64,000 bases of DNA from Hevea brasiliensis (taxonomy: Eukaryota; Streptophyta; Magnoliopsida; Malpighiales; Euphorbiaceae): contig NC_079505.1 of assembly GCF_030052815.1 (NCBI RefSeq), positions 64,131,613 to 64,195,612 of the forward strand. The letters are read 5' to 3'. Numbering within the stretch: the first letter of the stretch is position 1; the number at the start of each line of letters is the position of its first letter. A program made the translations under genes and the position numbers. Under the pieces are notes generated by a model. That model did no database searches and was not told where the DNA came from. It saw nothing but the letters and a program-made list of their open reading frames with translations. Below, piece by piece: positions 12,524 through 23,802 of this stretch.

Positions 12524-13764
12524 TTAGGTTATAAATTTTGTAGACTCTACTTATTATTTGTGTTAAGGCTGTTATGAGCTTAATTAAATGAAGCATCGAG
12601 AATTGATAAGTAGCATATTAGGTTTAAATCCTTATTGGTATTGTGGTAATTATGTGTAGTGAAGTAATGTAAAGGGTTGTGTACTTTTCAACAGTGTCTA
12701 AGGAATGAATATTTGTTAGTTAAGTATAGAACATGAAAGGAAATGGATTGCCAGGAATGGAAATGTATGGAATGGTGAAATTGTAATAAAAAGAAAATGA
12801 GTGAGATTTTTCTTTTAAATGAAAGAATGAAGGAAAAATGGAGGAAATAGAATTATCAGGGATGTATTACATTTTTAGAGCAGTATAATTTGTTAGACTT
12901 AGATAGATGGTATATATAACAATGATTTTATTATGATACCTTAAGTAGTTGTGCTGTGTAATTCCATAAAGCTTTGATGACAACCATGTGATTCGGAAAA
13001 TGAACTTTATGATTTTAGGTTTTAGCATTTGTGATGTGATATACTTGTCAATGTGCAATATTAAGTTGTGTCAGCTTCTGTTACTTTTACTAAAGGATAT
13101 CAGTTCACAACTTAGCGCAGTAAGAAAGAGTTACCCATAGAGAGTGTGGAGCTGCCACTGTGTGGATTAGCTCAACATGACTATGATTTGATAATTATTT
13201 TGATACCTTAGCATATCACATAGTAACCGATGATAGATTATGACTATAGTGAATTAATAATTGTAATTAGTGGGATGAGAATTATGATCCAAAGGTACTA
13301 TAATGGAACACAGTGGATGGAAATAGAAGCATAATAAAAACTATAGTTATTATAATTATGTGAAGTAGACATATTATGATATGAATGTTAGAAATGGAGT
13401 AAAATAAATGGTATGACCATTAAATGTTATTGGGAGTTCTATGCCTAAATAATCATAAAGGGTATTTGGCTTTTGTGAGTATGATAGAGAATATGGATTA
13501 AGAGCACATACATTCTTATATGTACCTATTAGATCACCCTTTGATGACAAGGTTTATATTTCAGCATTATATTGTCTTTGGAATAGCACCTGATATACAC
13601 ATAGCCTTTGGAGTATATATTGGGTGGTTGCCCTTTCGAGGCCGCTTTACACATGCATATGACTAGTTTATCGTTATTTGCTTCCCTTGAGTGATGCCAG
13701 CAGTATTACCATTAGCATTAGCATCACCATTAGCATTGACTTTAGCATTATTATCATCGTCAAT

Positions 13765-13798
<34 letters not shown>

Positions 13799-13803
13799 AT
13801 GTA
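12524..13803 (+). other. Left part of the non-coding interior of B
   Basis: No coding potential seen. It ends in a TTAGCATTAGCATCACC-like and (ATC)n microsatellite (about 13705-13799) just before the insertion site of transposon C. Confidence 0.6.
13757..13799 (+). repeat. (ATC)n microsatellite
   Basis: Uninterrupted CAT/ATC triplets. They also create a poly-serine open frame that is not a gene. Confidence 0.9.
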
Positions 13804-13812
13804 TCTAAACAG

Positions 13813-14045
13813 GGGTAATTTTTATCGCTCATCCCTGAACTTTACCTCGTGTTCCACTTCTGTCCCTGAACTTCGTTTTATCACTAAAAACTATCTAAAC
13901 TTTAATTTTATCACAATAAAAATCCCTAACACTAGATTTTGATGAGATCTGATTTGATGCTTACGTGGCTAATTACACGCTATCATTAAAAAAAAAAACT
14001 AAAAAATATCACATGTGAACATCTTCCTTTCTCTCTCCTCCATTC
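13813..14045 (+). repeat. Left terminal inverted repeat of transposon C
   Basis: Pairs with 23554-23793. It includes CCCTGAACTT, a word also present in the other Mutator-like ends in this window (36267 and 42234 families). Confidence 0.9.
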
Positions 14046-14216
14046 ACCACTATATTACTCTATAAACTGGATCTGATGATTTGAAAAAGGAAGAAAAGGT
14101 TGAGATGCCATAGCCATATCCTTACATTTTCATGAAGAGGTAGCCATATCCTCACCTTTTCATGAGGAGGGATTCAATAGAGGTTAGCCTAAAGAATAGC
14201 TGAGGATTTATCAATA

Positions 14217-14736
14217 ATGTTTGAAATCAGCGAAGGGAGCTCGAGAGAAAGGGTTCGACTAAGATGCTCATGTAATATTGAGGGGGATTTACGTACCTCG
14301 TGGTCTTCAGCTAACCCAGGGAGATGCTTCTTTGGATGCAGGAATTATGGAGTATGTATAATACATTTCCATGAAATGATTTGTTATGGGAAATGGGTTA
14401 GTATTGATTTGTAATTTTTTTTTTCAAAGGTTGAACTACTGTAGGTTTTTCCAATGGTACAATGATCCATTCCATATAGAGCGAGCCAAATCATTTTTGG
14501 TCTTCTTAGGAGAATTAAAAAGATTGAAGCAAAAATAGAGGTTGCGAAAAAGGAGGGGAAGAAAGTGGATGGGTCTTGCACTAGTGTTGTTTTTTTTTTT
14601 TTTATTCTTGAAAGGTTGTTTGGACGAGTGGGAGAATTGTTGAACACCCAGGCATCATCTGTGTTGAAGTCTATAGGGAATTGTGTTGTTTATAATAGTT
14701 TAGTTGAAATGTTTAGTATTGTCTTCTCTTTGTAGG
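14217..14736 (+). pseudogene. GRF-type zinc-finger protein of the MULE, frameshifted
   Basis: Exon 1 (14217 to about 14351) starts at an ATG and encodes a GRF zinc finger: CSCN, then LRTSWSSANPGRCFFGC, then NYG. A GTATGT donor follows. Exon 2 (from about 14430) follows a T-rich tract ending CAAAG and reads YCRFFQWYNDPFHIERAKSF, the second half of a GRF domain. A one-base frameshift near 14500 follows, then a coiled-coil-like stretch LRRIKKIEAKIEVAKKEGKK and a hydrophobic C-terminus, with a stop near 14736. GRF domains bind nucleic acid, and such short proteins are commonly found in or near plant Mutator-like elements. The splice phase does not join cleanly at these sites, so the exon ends may be off or mutated. 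It runs opposite to the transposase, from the other end of the element. Confidence 0.8.
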
Positions 14737-15239
14737 TTTTGTTAAAATATTGGTATTGAATGGGTGTTGGTATGGATGCATTGTACTGACTTAAAAGTTA
14801 ATGAATTTCCATTCCCTGTCAATATAATGTTTGTGTTTTCCAATCTAATTTGTGTTGCTTATCCAATCCAATACATGCTCATCAATTAAGTTTACAATGA
14901 AAATTGTAATCGTAGATAATAACAAGGTACAAAATGAAATCCAAATAATCTACTTGTCATTGCACAATGTTGTTTATTTACATTAGTAATTTGCTTCAAA
15001 ATTGAAACAATCAATCCTTTGCTGTTTCATATCCTGAAGCAATCCCTTTAGACACTGTGATGTACAAAATGACAAACAAAAAACTATCCATAAGATGTCC
15101 ATTGCATCTATGATCCTTTATAGTTGTACCCATACAACCTATCAACAAACCAATGTTGTTCCAAAAAGAAAGACAAAAAGTATACTAAGTTTCCTTGTTC
15201 CCAAATCTTGAACAAAAAACAAAAAGTAGTCATCCTTTA
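14737..15239. other. Gap between the GRF gene and the transposase 3' end
   Basis: AT-rich with no coding signal. It may hold the 3' untranslated regions of the two convergent genes. Confidence 0.5.
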
Positions 15240-15839
15240 ACAAAATTTCCCAATCTTTATGGCATCATGCTAAAGCTTTAATTCTTCTTCTCTCTTTATG
15301 TTGATGATGTGCTCTTTCTTGGATTAAGTTTGAATCTCCTTGATGGTTAAGATGTGTAGCTACTAGGTTGACTATGCTGAAATCAAATAAAATATATATT
15401 AGACAAGGCAATATTAATTTAAAATTTAGGACATATTATTATTTAAATGTTTAGGATATATTACCTATGACTGAGATGTAAAAACAAATCCATCTATCAT
15501 ACATTCTTTGGAACTTGAAGCTCTTGGAATGGTTTGGCTTGAACCCTAAAATAATAAATTTTTAGTTAATCACTAGATGCATTCAATTTTTTAAAGATTT
15601 ACATTTACTAAATGAATATTTCCTGTTTGGCAACCATACATCCATCATCCATTGCACTGTTGTTGGTGGAGGCAAGTTACTTTGTGCTGTCCTAGCTTGT
15701 CTGGATTAACTGTTACTTGTTCCCGAATGGTTTATTGAAGATGCTTTCCTGTTTCTAACCTGTTACAATTGTTTAATTAAAATATCGGCAGTTCTTCCTT
15801 AAAATATAAAAATTTAATAGTAATAAAAAGTATACTTAA

Positions 15840-16431
15840 TGATCTAGATGTTGCAACAGCTATTGGTACAAATGGATCATTCTTGTGAAATCTCTTGTTA
15901 TGGCCAACTACCCCACAAATTGTGCACCTTATGTTTACCTTTTTCCTTTCTAAAGAGCTTCCCTATTGCAACTGCCATTTCAAGTTCCTCAGCCTCCTTC
16001 CTTCTGGCCCTTTGTTTTTTTCCTCTCTTTTTTTCAATAGGTTTTGGTGGTGTGATGATATTATCTGTTAGTGCTTTTTTTCAATAATTCTTACCCATTA
16101 ATAGGTTAATTACATGGCCATACACTGTCAAATATGTATCCACAAAATAAACAATATTGACATATCTCTCAAGGTATTCATTATTTCCAAATATAATAGC
16201 ACATGCATGTGCACAAGGTATATCATTTAAATCCCACCTTCTGCATGTGCAAGTCTTGCTTTCCAAATTAACAACAAACTGACTACCCCCACCAAAAACT
16301 TTTACCTTTGTAGCTCCATTAAAAATAGGTTGGAAAATGAAAGATAATTGTTTCATCTCTTCTAATTTTTTCATTATTTTTGGGCAAATGGGTCCCTGGA
16401 TCTTTGATATCATCCCCCTTTTCCTAAACAA
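15840..16431 (-). pseudogene. MULE transposase SWIM zinc finger and C-terminal tail
   Basis: The best-preserved piece is an open frame of about 115 codons with CTCRRWDLNDIPCAHA, the CxCxnCxH SWIM finger downstream of MULE catalytic domains. Beyond a likely intron, a basic stretch (KQRARRKEAEEL) leads to a zinc-knuckle-like CTICGVVGHNKRFH, whose last cysteine is replaced by histidine. Further fragments rich in Ser, Pro and Thr lie at about 15600-15770. Confidence 0.88.
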
Positions 16432-16439
16432 TCATTAAC

Positions 16440-17280
16440 TTGATTCTAATCATCTCAAGAAGTGTAATGATAGGTTTGTCCTTAGCATCTAGGATGTACC
16501 TATTAAAACACTCACAAAGATTGTTTATTAACATGTCATGCATTGTTTCAGGGTTGATACAAGCCCTAGACCAATTCTCACACGGTCTCTCTATTAACCA
16601 CTGGCTAGCTTAAGCATTTTTTTTTCTTCTATCTTGTCAAGCCACATGTCTAACTTAGCTATATAAGTGGCTCTAGCTGCATTACATATCAAGTCTTTAA
16701 GCTCTTTCCCTTTAAAATTACCTTTGAAATTAGTGTACATATGTCTAACACAAAGTTTGTGCTTAGAGTTGGGGAACATTTGGCCAATGACATTGACAAA
16801 ACCCTAATGTATATAAAAGAACCAAAAAAACAAATTAGCCACTCTCAGTCAATACACAATGACCTATTAATATTAAAACACTAATTAACAATAGATAAAT
16901 AGGAAATTTACCTTTTGCCTGTCTGACATAAAGGCCCAATGATGGCTATTATACATTTAAAGATCATTTCTAAGTTGCTCCATGAACCATTGCTAGCTAT
17001 CTATATTTTTTACACCAGGTACAACTGCCCAAGCCAAGGGAAAAATGCAGTCATTAGGGTCTATCCCAACTGCTGAAAGCAACTATCTCCCATATGTGCC
17101 CTTTAACCAATAACCATCAAGACAAATGAGGTTCCTAGATCCAATTCTGAATGCCTCTTTAAGAGCTACCAAACATATGTACACTCCTTCAAACACACCC
17201 TTATCCTCCTTAAACTAGATAGTACTACCAGGATTAGTCCTCAAAATTTCCTCCTTATAATCATGGAGCTTTCCACACTA
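16440..17280 (-). pseudogene. MULE transposase DDE catalytic domain, with stops
   Basis: Recognisable order on the minus strand: NPGSTI; RNLICLDGYWLKGTYG, containing the first catalytic Asp; LLSAVGIDPNDCIFPLAWA; FMSDRQK, containing the second Asp; a gap that looks like an intron (about 16800-16910); then HKLCVRHMYTNFKGNFKGK and NNLCECFNRYI. At least four in-frame stops replace conserved residues, for example after TYG and before the FKEDKG stretch. This confirms pseudogenisation independently of the two insertions. Confidence 0.85.
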
Positions 17281-17554
17281 AAGTTCCTCATCACCCATTG
17301 TCAATTTCACTGTAAAATTTTTAGCCCTCGTTGTAGTAGTTTTAGTGATTGTGTATTTGAAATCATCCTTTACCCTTGCAATAAGACCACTTAAGATCCA
17401 TGTAGTGTCATTCCTATATGCATCTAAGTAATGTCTAGCTAGCCTCCTACTTATCATATGGTAATTCTTAAAGATTTTAGCACAATTATTGTTAAAACAA
17501 CCTATCTTAATATGCATTGTGTGGTCAGTAGGTTCATTAGGGTTCAACTTACTC
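17278..17554 (-). pseudogene. MuDR domain C-terminal part and linker to the catalytic core
   Basis: It reads SKLNPNEPTDHTMHIKIGC, then NYHMISRRLARHYLDAYRND, then TTRAKNF. This is the conserved helix-rich stretch before the DDE domain in plant MULE transposases. It is open to GDEEL, where a stop replaces a codon. Confidence 0.85.
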
Positions 17555-17946
17555 TGTAACACCCTAGGCAAATCCCACATCGGCAAAACACGGGAGAGAT
17601 GCTGGGTTTATAAGTTGATGGTTCGTAAACCCTAGTGACGCATTTTAAAACCATGAGGGCTTCGGCCCAGAGCGGACAATATCACTAGTGGGCCGGGCTG
17701 TTACATTTGTGGTATCAGAGCAGCTCCGCGTGCAACCTTGAGCGATGGTGGGGCAAACCTCAGCGAGGACACTGAGTCCCATAAGGGGAGTGGATTGTAA
17801 CACCCTAGGCAAATCCCACATCGGCAAAACACGGGAGAGATGCTGGGTTTATAAGTTGATGGTTCGTAACCCCTAGTGGCACGTTTTAAAACCGTGAGGG
17901 CTTCGGCCCAGAGCGGACAATATCACTAGTGGGCCGGGCTGTTACA
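17555..17946 (+). mobile_element. TRIM (miniature LTR retrotransposon), 392 bp
   Basis: It has two 151-bp terminal repeats (17555-17705 and 17796-17946) that begin TGTAACACCCTAGGCAAATC and end GGGCTGTTACA and differ at only a few bases. A perfect primer site, TGGTATCAGAGC, is at 17710-17721, and a purine tract, AAGGGGAGTGGA, is at 17783-17794. The interior of 90 bases is non-coding, so movement must depend on proteins from another element. The flanks TACTC and TTTTC are a poor match for a target duplication. However, the transposase reading frame resumes directly on either side, which confirms an insertion. Confidence 0.95.
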
Positions 17947-18093
17947 TTTTCACCCAAGTCTTCCACTTACAATCTTTCACCTTGCATCTTGCTTGCACCC
18001 TATGTAGATCATTTTTTGGAAAGAATATCTCATATCTATGTTTAATGCTATGTGCTTTACAAGCCTCCTTGAATTCATCCCTATTACTGAAAA
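17947..18093 (-). pseudogene. Middle of the MuDR DNA-binding domain between two insertions
   Basis: The minus-strand frame reads NRDEFKEACKAHSIKHRYEI, then cysteines spaced as CKVKDCKWKTWV. This is the conserved body of the MuDR domain. It continues the frame lost at 21632, and its own continuation lies beyond the TRIM at 17554. Confidence 0.88.
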
Positions 18094-21000
18094 TGTAACG
18101 TCCTGAACTTTTGAGCTCTGAACAGTACTATTTTTCGTCCATGAATAGTACTATTCAAAGCCAGTTTGAGGACCAAAAATGAATGAAAATAAATTGAAAT
18201 AAGCAGTATAGAAATCAAAGTGACCATCGGGTTATAGACTTAATCGTCATTATCGAAAAATATAGACTATAACCCAATGAAGGGTATTTTAGTCATTTCA
18301 CTTAGAGAGTTGACTTTTGACCAAAATGTTAATTAAATTAAGTGAAATTAATGTAATGAAATATGAAGAAATTTTGATGAAAATTCAAATAGAAATATGT
18401 AATTGAAAGAAGAAAAAGAAAGGAAATGAAAATTTAATTTTAATTATGACACTAGCGTGACCATATGATGACTTAATTAAAAACAAATTAGAATAAGACA
18501 CACATATATATAAGAAACAAATTTAATTAATGTCTTCTTATCTTCAAAAGCCTTCATCTTCTTCCTTCAACTAAGTTGGCCAAACCATGCTCTAAACCAT
18601 CTTCCACCATTTTCAAACCTTCAAGCTTCAATTTCCATGCAATTTCACCATATTTTTCCATAGCCACCAACACAAAACCTTGATATCTAACCTTGTTGAA
18701 GAGATTGGTAGCCAAAGGAAGTGAAAATCTTGAACCTTTGGCAAGCTTGGAAACTCATCAAGTGAGGTTAGTGCAAATACTAGCATTCCTCTTTCTTCTA
18801 ATCTTGATTCCAAGCTTGATTATGAGAAGAATTGCATGAAAGATTGAGAAATTTTATACGTTTGAGTGAAGAGGAATTTTAATTAGCTTGTATGGAAGGA
18901 GGATTTGAGGTGTTTAGTTGAATTTAAACTTCCATCCTAGCTTAGATAAGTTGAAATATATGATTAGTATGTTGAATTGCAATTGATTGCATGAAGTTGG
19001 GATTATGTGGAAGTTAGGGTTTTGGAAATTTGGGGAATTTTATGCTATGGTATGAAATTGATGTTGTTAAGGTCAAATATTGACCAATTAATGTGAATTG
19101 ATGGTGGAATGAAGTGGTTGGTGAGATGATTAAATGATTTGGAAGTGTGACTTTTGTGCGGGGATTCTGGACCTCTAAGTCCAGTGGGTTTATGTGGCTA
19201 TAAGTAGAGCTACATTGCTCCAATTAGTGTGAGGCCAATTGGAGATGAAAGCTAAGACATAATGCTAGAAATTTTATGAAGAACGTTGCCCAAAAAATGA
19301 CCACAAGTTTCCCTAAATTAGGCTTGAATCCGAAATGACATATTCTGGACCTATAGAAATGACTGTATGAATAGTGTTTAGTGATTTGAGCATAACTCAC
19401 TCTAGGAAACTCCAAATGACCTGATTCTCAAACCTATGGAAACCTGAGACATAGGAGAACATTTCATATGAAGAACTTAGAGCCAAATTATGATCCTAAC
19501 TCAACCAAATTGATAGGCAGGTTTAGTCTATCAAACCTATCCTGGACTAAACCTGAACCTAAAAGTTTTGAACTTAGGATATCCAACAAGTTGTGGCAAA
19601 AATACCATAACTTGAGCTACAAAACTGTAAATATAGTGATTTTAAAGCTAAAATGCCCATAACACATAGAACTACAATTTTTGTGTTTTGACTAGAACCC
19701 AGATCATAAGGCATCTTGGGGAAATTGTTAGAAGAAATTAAGAATTCCCAACCAGGAAATTCCTACACTGGAACCATTTTGCCATTTGACCTTAGGAAAG
19801 TTATTAGACCATAACTTTCACTAGAAAATCTCAATTGGAATGAATCAAAATGATCTGAAAACCTAAGAAATAGGGCTATAACTTTGGTTTAGAAACCTTA
19901 CTCAAATTTTGGGTGTAAGACCCTTAAGTATTAATTGTAAGATAGATCTGAAACTTGAAATCCTGGAGTTACAAGATCTAGGAGTCTGGGTTTGTTAATT
20001 AGCCATAGTTTACTCTACACAACTTCAAATTTAGTGATTCTTAAACCTCAGGAACTGTGAGACATAGGAGAACAACTCATATGAAGAACACCAAGCCAAA
20101 TTATGACTGTAACTTGTCCAAATAGCTTGATAAATTTGAGTTCCAGAATCAGTCCTGTTCTGGAACAATATTGGTCACTGGACCAGTACTTGGTAAATTG
20201 ACCATAACTAGAGCTACACAAGTCCAAATTGAATGATTCAAAAGGAAAATTAAACCTAAGATAATAAGGAACAACTTTCATGAAGAAAGTATGGTCAAAC
20301 TACTACTGTAACTTGGCCTAATATAAGAGAAAAATCAAGATGCAAATTCTGGAATTTATGAAGTACTCCTAAAATGACTTGAAATATGATTGGTAATCAA
20401 TACCAATGATTCAATGAACATGAATGTGATGTGAATATGTATTTGGGACTCATGTTCCCAACATGGTTATAACAAAACTTCTATGGAGCATGAATATAAC
20501 ATGTGATGAAATTATGTGAATTATGAACACTTAAGAATATAAATTGCCCATGTATGCCTACACATGTTTGTATGGGTTAGATAAATTGGCATGCCAAGAT
20601 GGGTTCTGATTTGCAGTACTACTTATGGCTTTGTGCCATTCTATTATCATGGCTTTCATGCCATTATGTGATTATGGCTTCCAGCCATTCTATTGCACTA
20701 TAATGTATATGGCTTTATGCCCGATTGTTATTATGGCTTTTTAGCGATTCTGTTGCATACCTGGTTGACATTATGTGTCCCACGGTATGACAGCCCGAGG
20801 CACAAATGTGTCCAGTGCTAGTTTACCTGCTTATCCAGTCCAGTCAGTCTGTCATAGGTTACTTGGGCATTAAAATGAGATTTTGAAAAGTAAGTAATAA
20901 ATAAATGAATGAAAGGAATAACAAATCAATGTAATTCAAATATTTATTAAAAATTTATCTCCCATGACAACATGAACATAAATTCATTATTTTTAATTAT

Positions 21001-21631
21001 TTAGTTTATTTTTATATTATTATTGCACCACTAAGCGTTATGCTTAACACGTGGATTTTTCCTCAAATAGGTACTGGAGGTAAGGATAAAGCCCAGTAGA
21101 TATTGGACTGGGAGTTGGAGATTTTAGATCTGTATAGTGTTGAGTTGTGTCACCTCACTCCTGCAGTGCATTCTGGAAGGGTCTACCAGACCACAATAGT
21201 GTATTTTGTACATTGTAAATATTTATTTAATTTTGTAATGTAAATTATGAACTTGTGTAATTGATTTGTACATTAAGTAAGTTAATGAAATTGTAAATTC
21301 CATGTATAATATGAGTTGTAATTTGATATGAATGAATATGCAAATTTTATGGAATTGAATATGAATGAGATTTTAATTTTGGGATATTTAGATGACAATG
21401 AAAAATGTCAAATTGATACATAAACTTGTTCTAAATAGGTGAATAGTATAACTCGCCAAATGTCCATAAAATAGGGGAAACTCCGTCAGTTTCTCCATTT
21501 AAAAATTTGGATTTAAATAATAAAAAGTAATAAAAGTAATAATGAATAAAGCAAGATAAGTTAAGGTACTCCGGCGCAGAATGTAGCATTCCTTGCTCAG
21601 CTACATTGTAGATTGGATAACGGGTGTTACA
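18094..21631 (+). mobile_element. Solo LTR D, 3.5 kb
   Basis: Runs from TGTAACGTCC to GGGTGTTACA, with the 5-bp duplication GAAAA at 18089-18093 and 21632-21636. No internal LTR pair, primer site or coding sequence is present. Segments match the three elements at 43178-54836: a splice-donor-like AGGTTAGT (18766), about five degenerate roughly 200-bp units from 19390, short ATGGCTTTATGCC-type repeats (20620-20760), CACCACTAAGC followed by a splice-acceptor-like TAG/GTACTG (21070), and a hairpin near 21474-21496. It is a full-length solo LTR of a family with very long LTRs, and it splits the MULE transposase. Confidence 0.88.
19388..20300 (+). repeat. Degenerate array of roughly 200-bp units in solo LTR D
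   Basis: Copies of a CCATAACTTGAGCTAC-like word fall near 19390, 19604, 19809, 20002 and 20201. Most are followed by a CTCCAAAT...GATTC-like stretch and then ATGAAGAA...CCAAATTATGA...GTAACT. Spacing is 193-214 bases. The same module recurs in the other solo LTRs. Confidence 0.75.
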
Positions 21632-21784
21632 GAAAAACATTCCCACTTTGAAGGAAGGATCCCTGATACCTCTCTCCATATTAAATTCAGGACAGCTAAT
21701 ATCTCCTTCCCCATCTAAGTCAAATTCAAAGTGTAATTCATCTGATGCTCCATAATCTGAATGTGTATCATTTCTTTCAAACAT
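21632..21784 (-). pseudogene. Start of the MuDR DNA-binding domain, cut by a solo LTR
   Basis: Acidic residues are followed by DPSFKVGMFF, the usual opening of the MuDR N-terminal domain. The reading frame then stops at the boundary of the inserted element (21631) and resumes on its far side at 18093. Confidence 0.85.
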
Positions 21785-22047
21785 TATAAAATTGCCAATG
21801 CATTATGTGGCCTACTGCTAATAGGTTGTCCCTTTTTAGTAGGGTTTTGATTTTTCATTAACATTCATATGACCTAAAACATTAGAAACATCTTCATCAC
21901 CTGCTTCCATATCATACTCATCATCATTCAATTGTTGTTGCCTTACTATTGAACTGCCCCTACTCCTTACTTGCACCCATCTATGTCCCCATTTATCCTT
22001 TCTTGTTGTCTTTCCTTTTCACCTACTTGCACCCCATCCCTGTCCCC

Positions 22048-22857
22048 TTAATGTAATTGCTCTCCTGCCATCTCACCAACTTGCACCCCATCACAGCCCT
22101 CATAATCTACTTGCACTCCTTCCACGTCACCATATTGCTCCCCATCTATTCCTCCATTATCATACACACCTTCAGAAGGTGTATTGTTACTAGCTGAACC
22201 CAAACTAGTAATAGGATCCTTCATAATGCCATAAAAAATTGAATCAACTTTACTTCCAATTCCCCTAACACACTTTTCTGGAATACTCTCATCCTGTAAA
22301 ATATCATTATCCTGCTGCATATCATCATTTCCTTCACAAAAGGTTTGATCTTTATAACATAATAAAAAGATTTCATCTTTCATGTGCCCTCTACCTTGCC
22401 CCTTTTGTATGAACTGGTCCTCTTTCTTCTTACTAAATTTTTTCTTATCAATTGAATTTTTATTAACAGAAGCATCCTCAATTTCTTCCAAATAAGCTAC
22501 TCTTTTTGGGTTGTCAATAGCAAACCCAAAATCCCTCCTTAATATTTCTTCATTAATTTGTTTTACATAAACATTCATTTCTCCTTCTTCAACTGCAAGC
22601 AGTGACATGGCCATTGCATGCTCATCTGTCTCCAAAGGCCTTAAACCCTCCTTATAATCAAACCCATAAACCTTATAATAGTACCTAAAAATCCCCTTCA
22701 ACTTCAAACCCTTCCATAATTTGTCAATTGTCAAAATTGACATTTCATCCCACTGACAGTATGGGATAATCCAATAACTTCCATCATAATACGGCCACTC
22801 TCCCTTTGTACCATTATAATGCAAATATATTGTGAAATACCCATTAAGACCACCTTC
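22048..22857 (-). pseudogene. Transposase N-terminal exon: PB1-like domain and acidic linker
   Basis: An open frame of about 270 codons follows a splice acceptor (TTTTGTAG) on the minus strand near 22857. It begins EGGLNGYFTIYLHYNGTKG and continues through KGIFRYYYKVYGFD, which matches the PB1-like domain at the N-terminus of many plant MULE transposases. A lysine-rich and then acidic, repetitive tail follows (repeated GVQVGE/GVQVDYEG motifs). The frame ends at a stop at 22048. Related acidic sequence continues in other frames towards 21790, where the DNA-binding domain starts. The ATG probably lay in an upstream exon near 22900-23500, which was not identified. Confidence 0.8.
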
Positions 22858-23553
22858 TACAAAACCAATTACAAATAATTATGATAATATTGTTAAACCC
22901 TAACCTTCATTTTTCCATAGTTGTATGTAACACGAAGCCAATTTAATAAAATTTTATTATTAAAAAATTTCTGCAATAGTATACTCATGTGCAGAGTGTG
23001 CAAAGTTTGCATTTAAAATATATATCTACCTCTCTGTTACACAATAGCACTCAAATAGAAAAGGAATTTAATATGTACCCACCTAGAAAAGGACCCTCCA
23101 TTTTCATGTGGGTCTCACAATGTTGAAGAATGAACCATATGCTTCAATGGTCCATGTCAAAATTTTTTACTTTCTCACTTTAGAAAATGCAACCCTTTCT
23201 CCCATATATAAACAAAATATGGAAAGGTGAAAGCTTGTTTACAAAATCTGAAGAGAAAATGTTCACCTTTTACACAATCGCACTCTCCACTATCACAACA
23301 CGCCTAAAAAAATTCAAGCTTTTCACTGGCGTCTTTCAATGTGTTTTCCTTCATCGACACTACCAATAGAGTTTTTTTGGTTTTATTTTGTCTTCCCTTT
23401 ATAGATTAAAAGATGGATGAATTGAAGATAGAGCTTAGGTATCGTGAAATTAAAGATAAGGCTTAGGTTTTGCACTTTCATTTTTGAAGGAAGAAGAAGA
23501 TAATGACTGAAAGAGAGGGCTCTAACTTTTAATGCCCTTATTGTACCTAGCTA

Positions 23554-23793
23554 CATGGAGGAGAGAGAAAGGAAGATGTCCACGTGTGATATTTTTTAGT
23601 TTTTTTTTTTTTTTAAAAGATAGCATGTAATTAGTCACATAAGCATCAAATCAGAGCTCTCACTAGAATCTAGTGATAGGGATTTTTAGTCTGATAAAAT
23701 TATACTTTAGGTATTTTTGAGTGATAAAATGCAGTTCAAGAACGAAAATGGAACACGGGATAAAGTTCAAGGGCAGGCGACAAAAATTAACCA
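23554..23793 (-). repeat. Right terminal inverted repeat of transposon C
   Basis: The reverse complement matches the left arm over its full length with about 80-90 percent identity by eye. The transposase N-terminal exon starts about 700 bases inside it, so this end probably carried the transposase promoter. Confidence 0.9.
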
Positions 23794-23802
23794 TTTAAAC
23801 AG

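Larger units (their letters stand above)
15240..22857 (-). pseudogene. MuDR/MULE transposase, decayed and twice interrupted
   Basis: Read right to left, the pieces follow the usual plant MULE order. They are a PB1-like N-terminal domain and acidic linker (22857-22048), a MuDR N-terminal DNA-binding domain (21784-21632, 18093-17947, 17554-17278), a DDE catalytic domain (17280-16440), a SWIM zinc finger (16431-16081), and a basic stretch with a zinc knuckle (about 16080-15840). Serine/proline-rich C-terminal exons may extend to about 15240. The protein would bind the element's ends and catalyse cut-and-paste transposition in the nucleus. The solo LTR at 18094-21631 and the TRIM at 17555-17946 both lie within the DNA-binding domain. 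The catalytic region also has several in-frame stops, so the gene is dead. Exon borders are approximate. Confidence 0.9.
13813..23793 (-). mobile_element. Mutator-like transposon C with transposase and GRF gene
   Basis: Inverted arms of about 235 bp (13813-14045 and 23554-23793) begin GGGTAATTTTT / TGGTTAATTTTT. The flanks read TCTAAACAG (13804-13812) and TTTAAACAG (23794-23802), a 9-bp duplication with one change. Inside are a MuDR/MULE-type transposase on the minus strand, in pieces, and a GRF zinc-finger gene on the plus strand. A TRIM and a solo LTR have inserted into the transposase. Without these two insertions the element is about 6 kb, a normal length for an autonomous plant MULE. Confidence 0.92.

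Noticed and set aside
17586..17827. Two similar frames starting MPMWDLPRVLQ on the minus strand
   Set aside because: They are translations of the two TRIM terminal repeats; one is fused to transposase sequence by the insertion.
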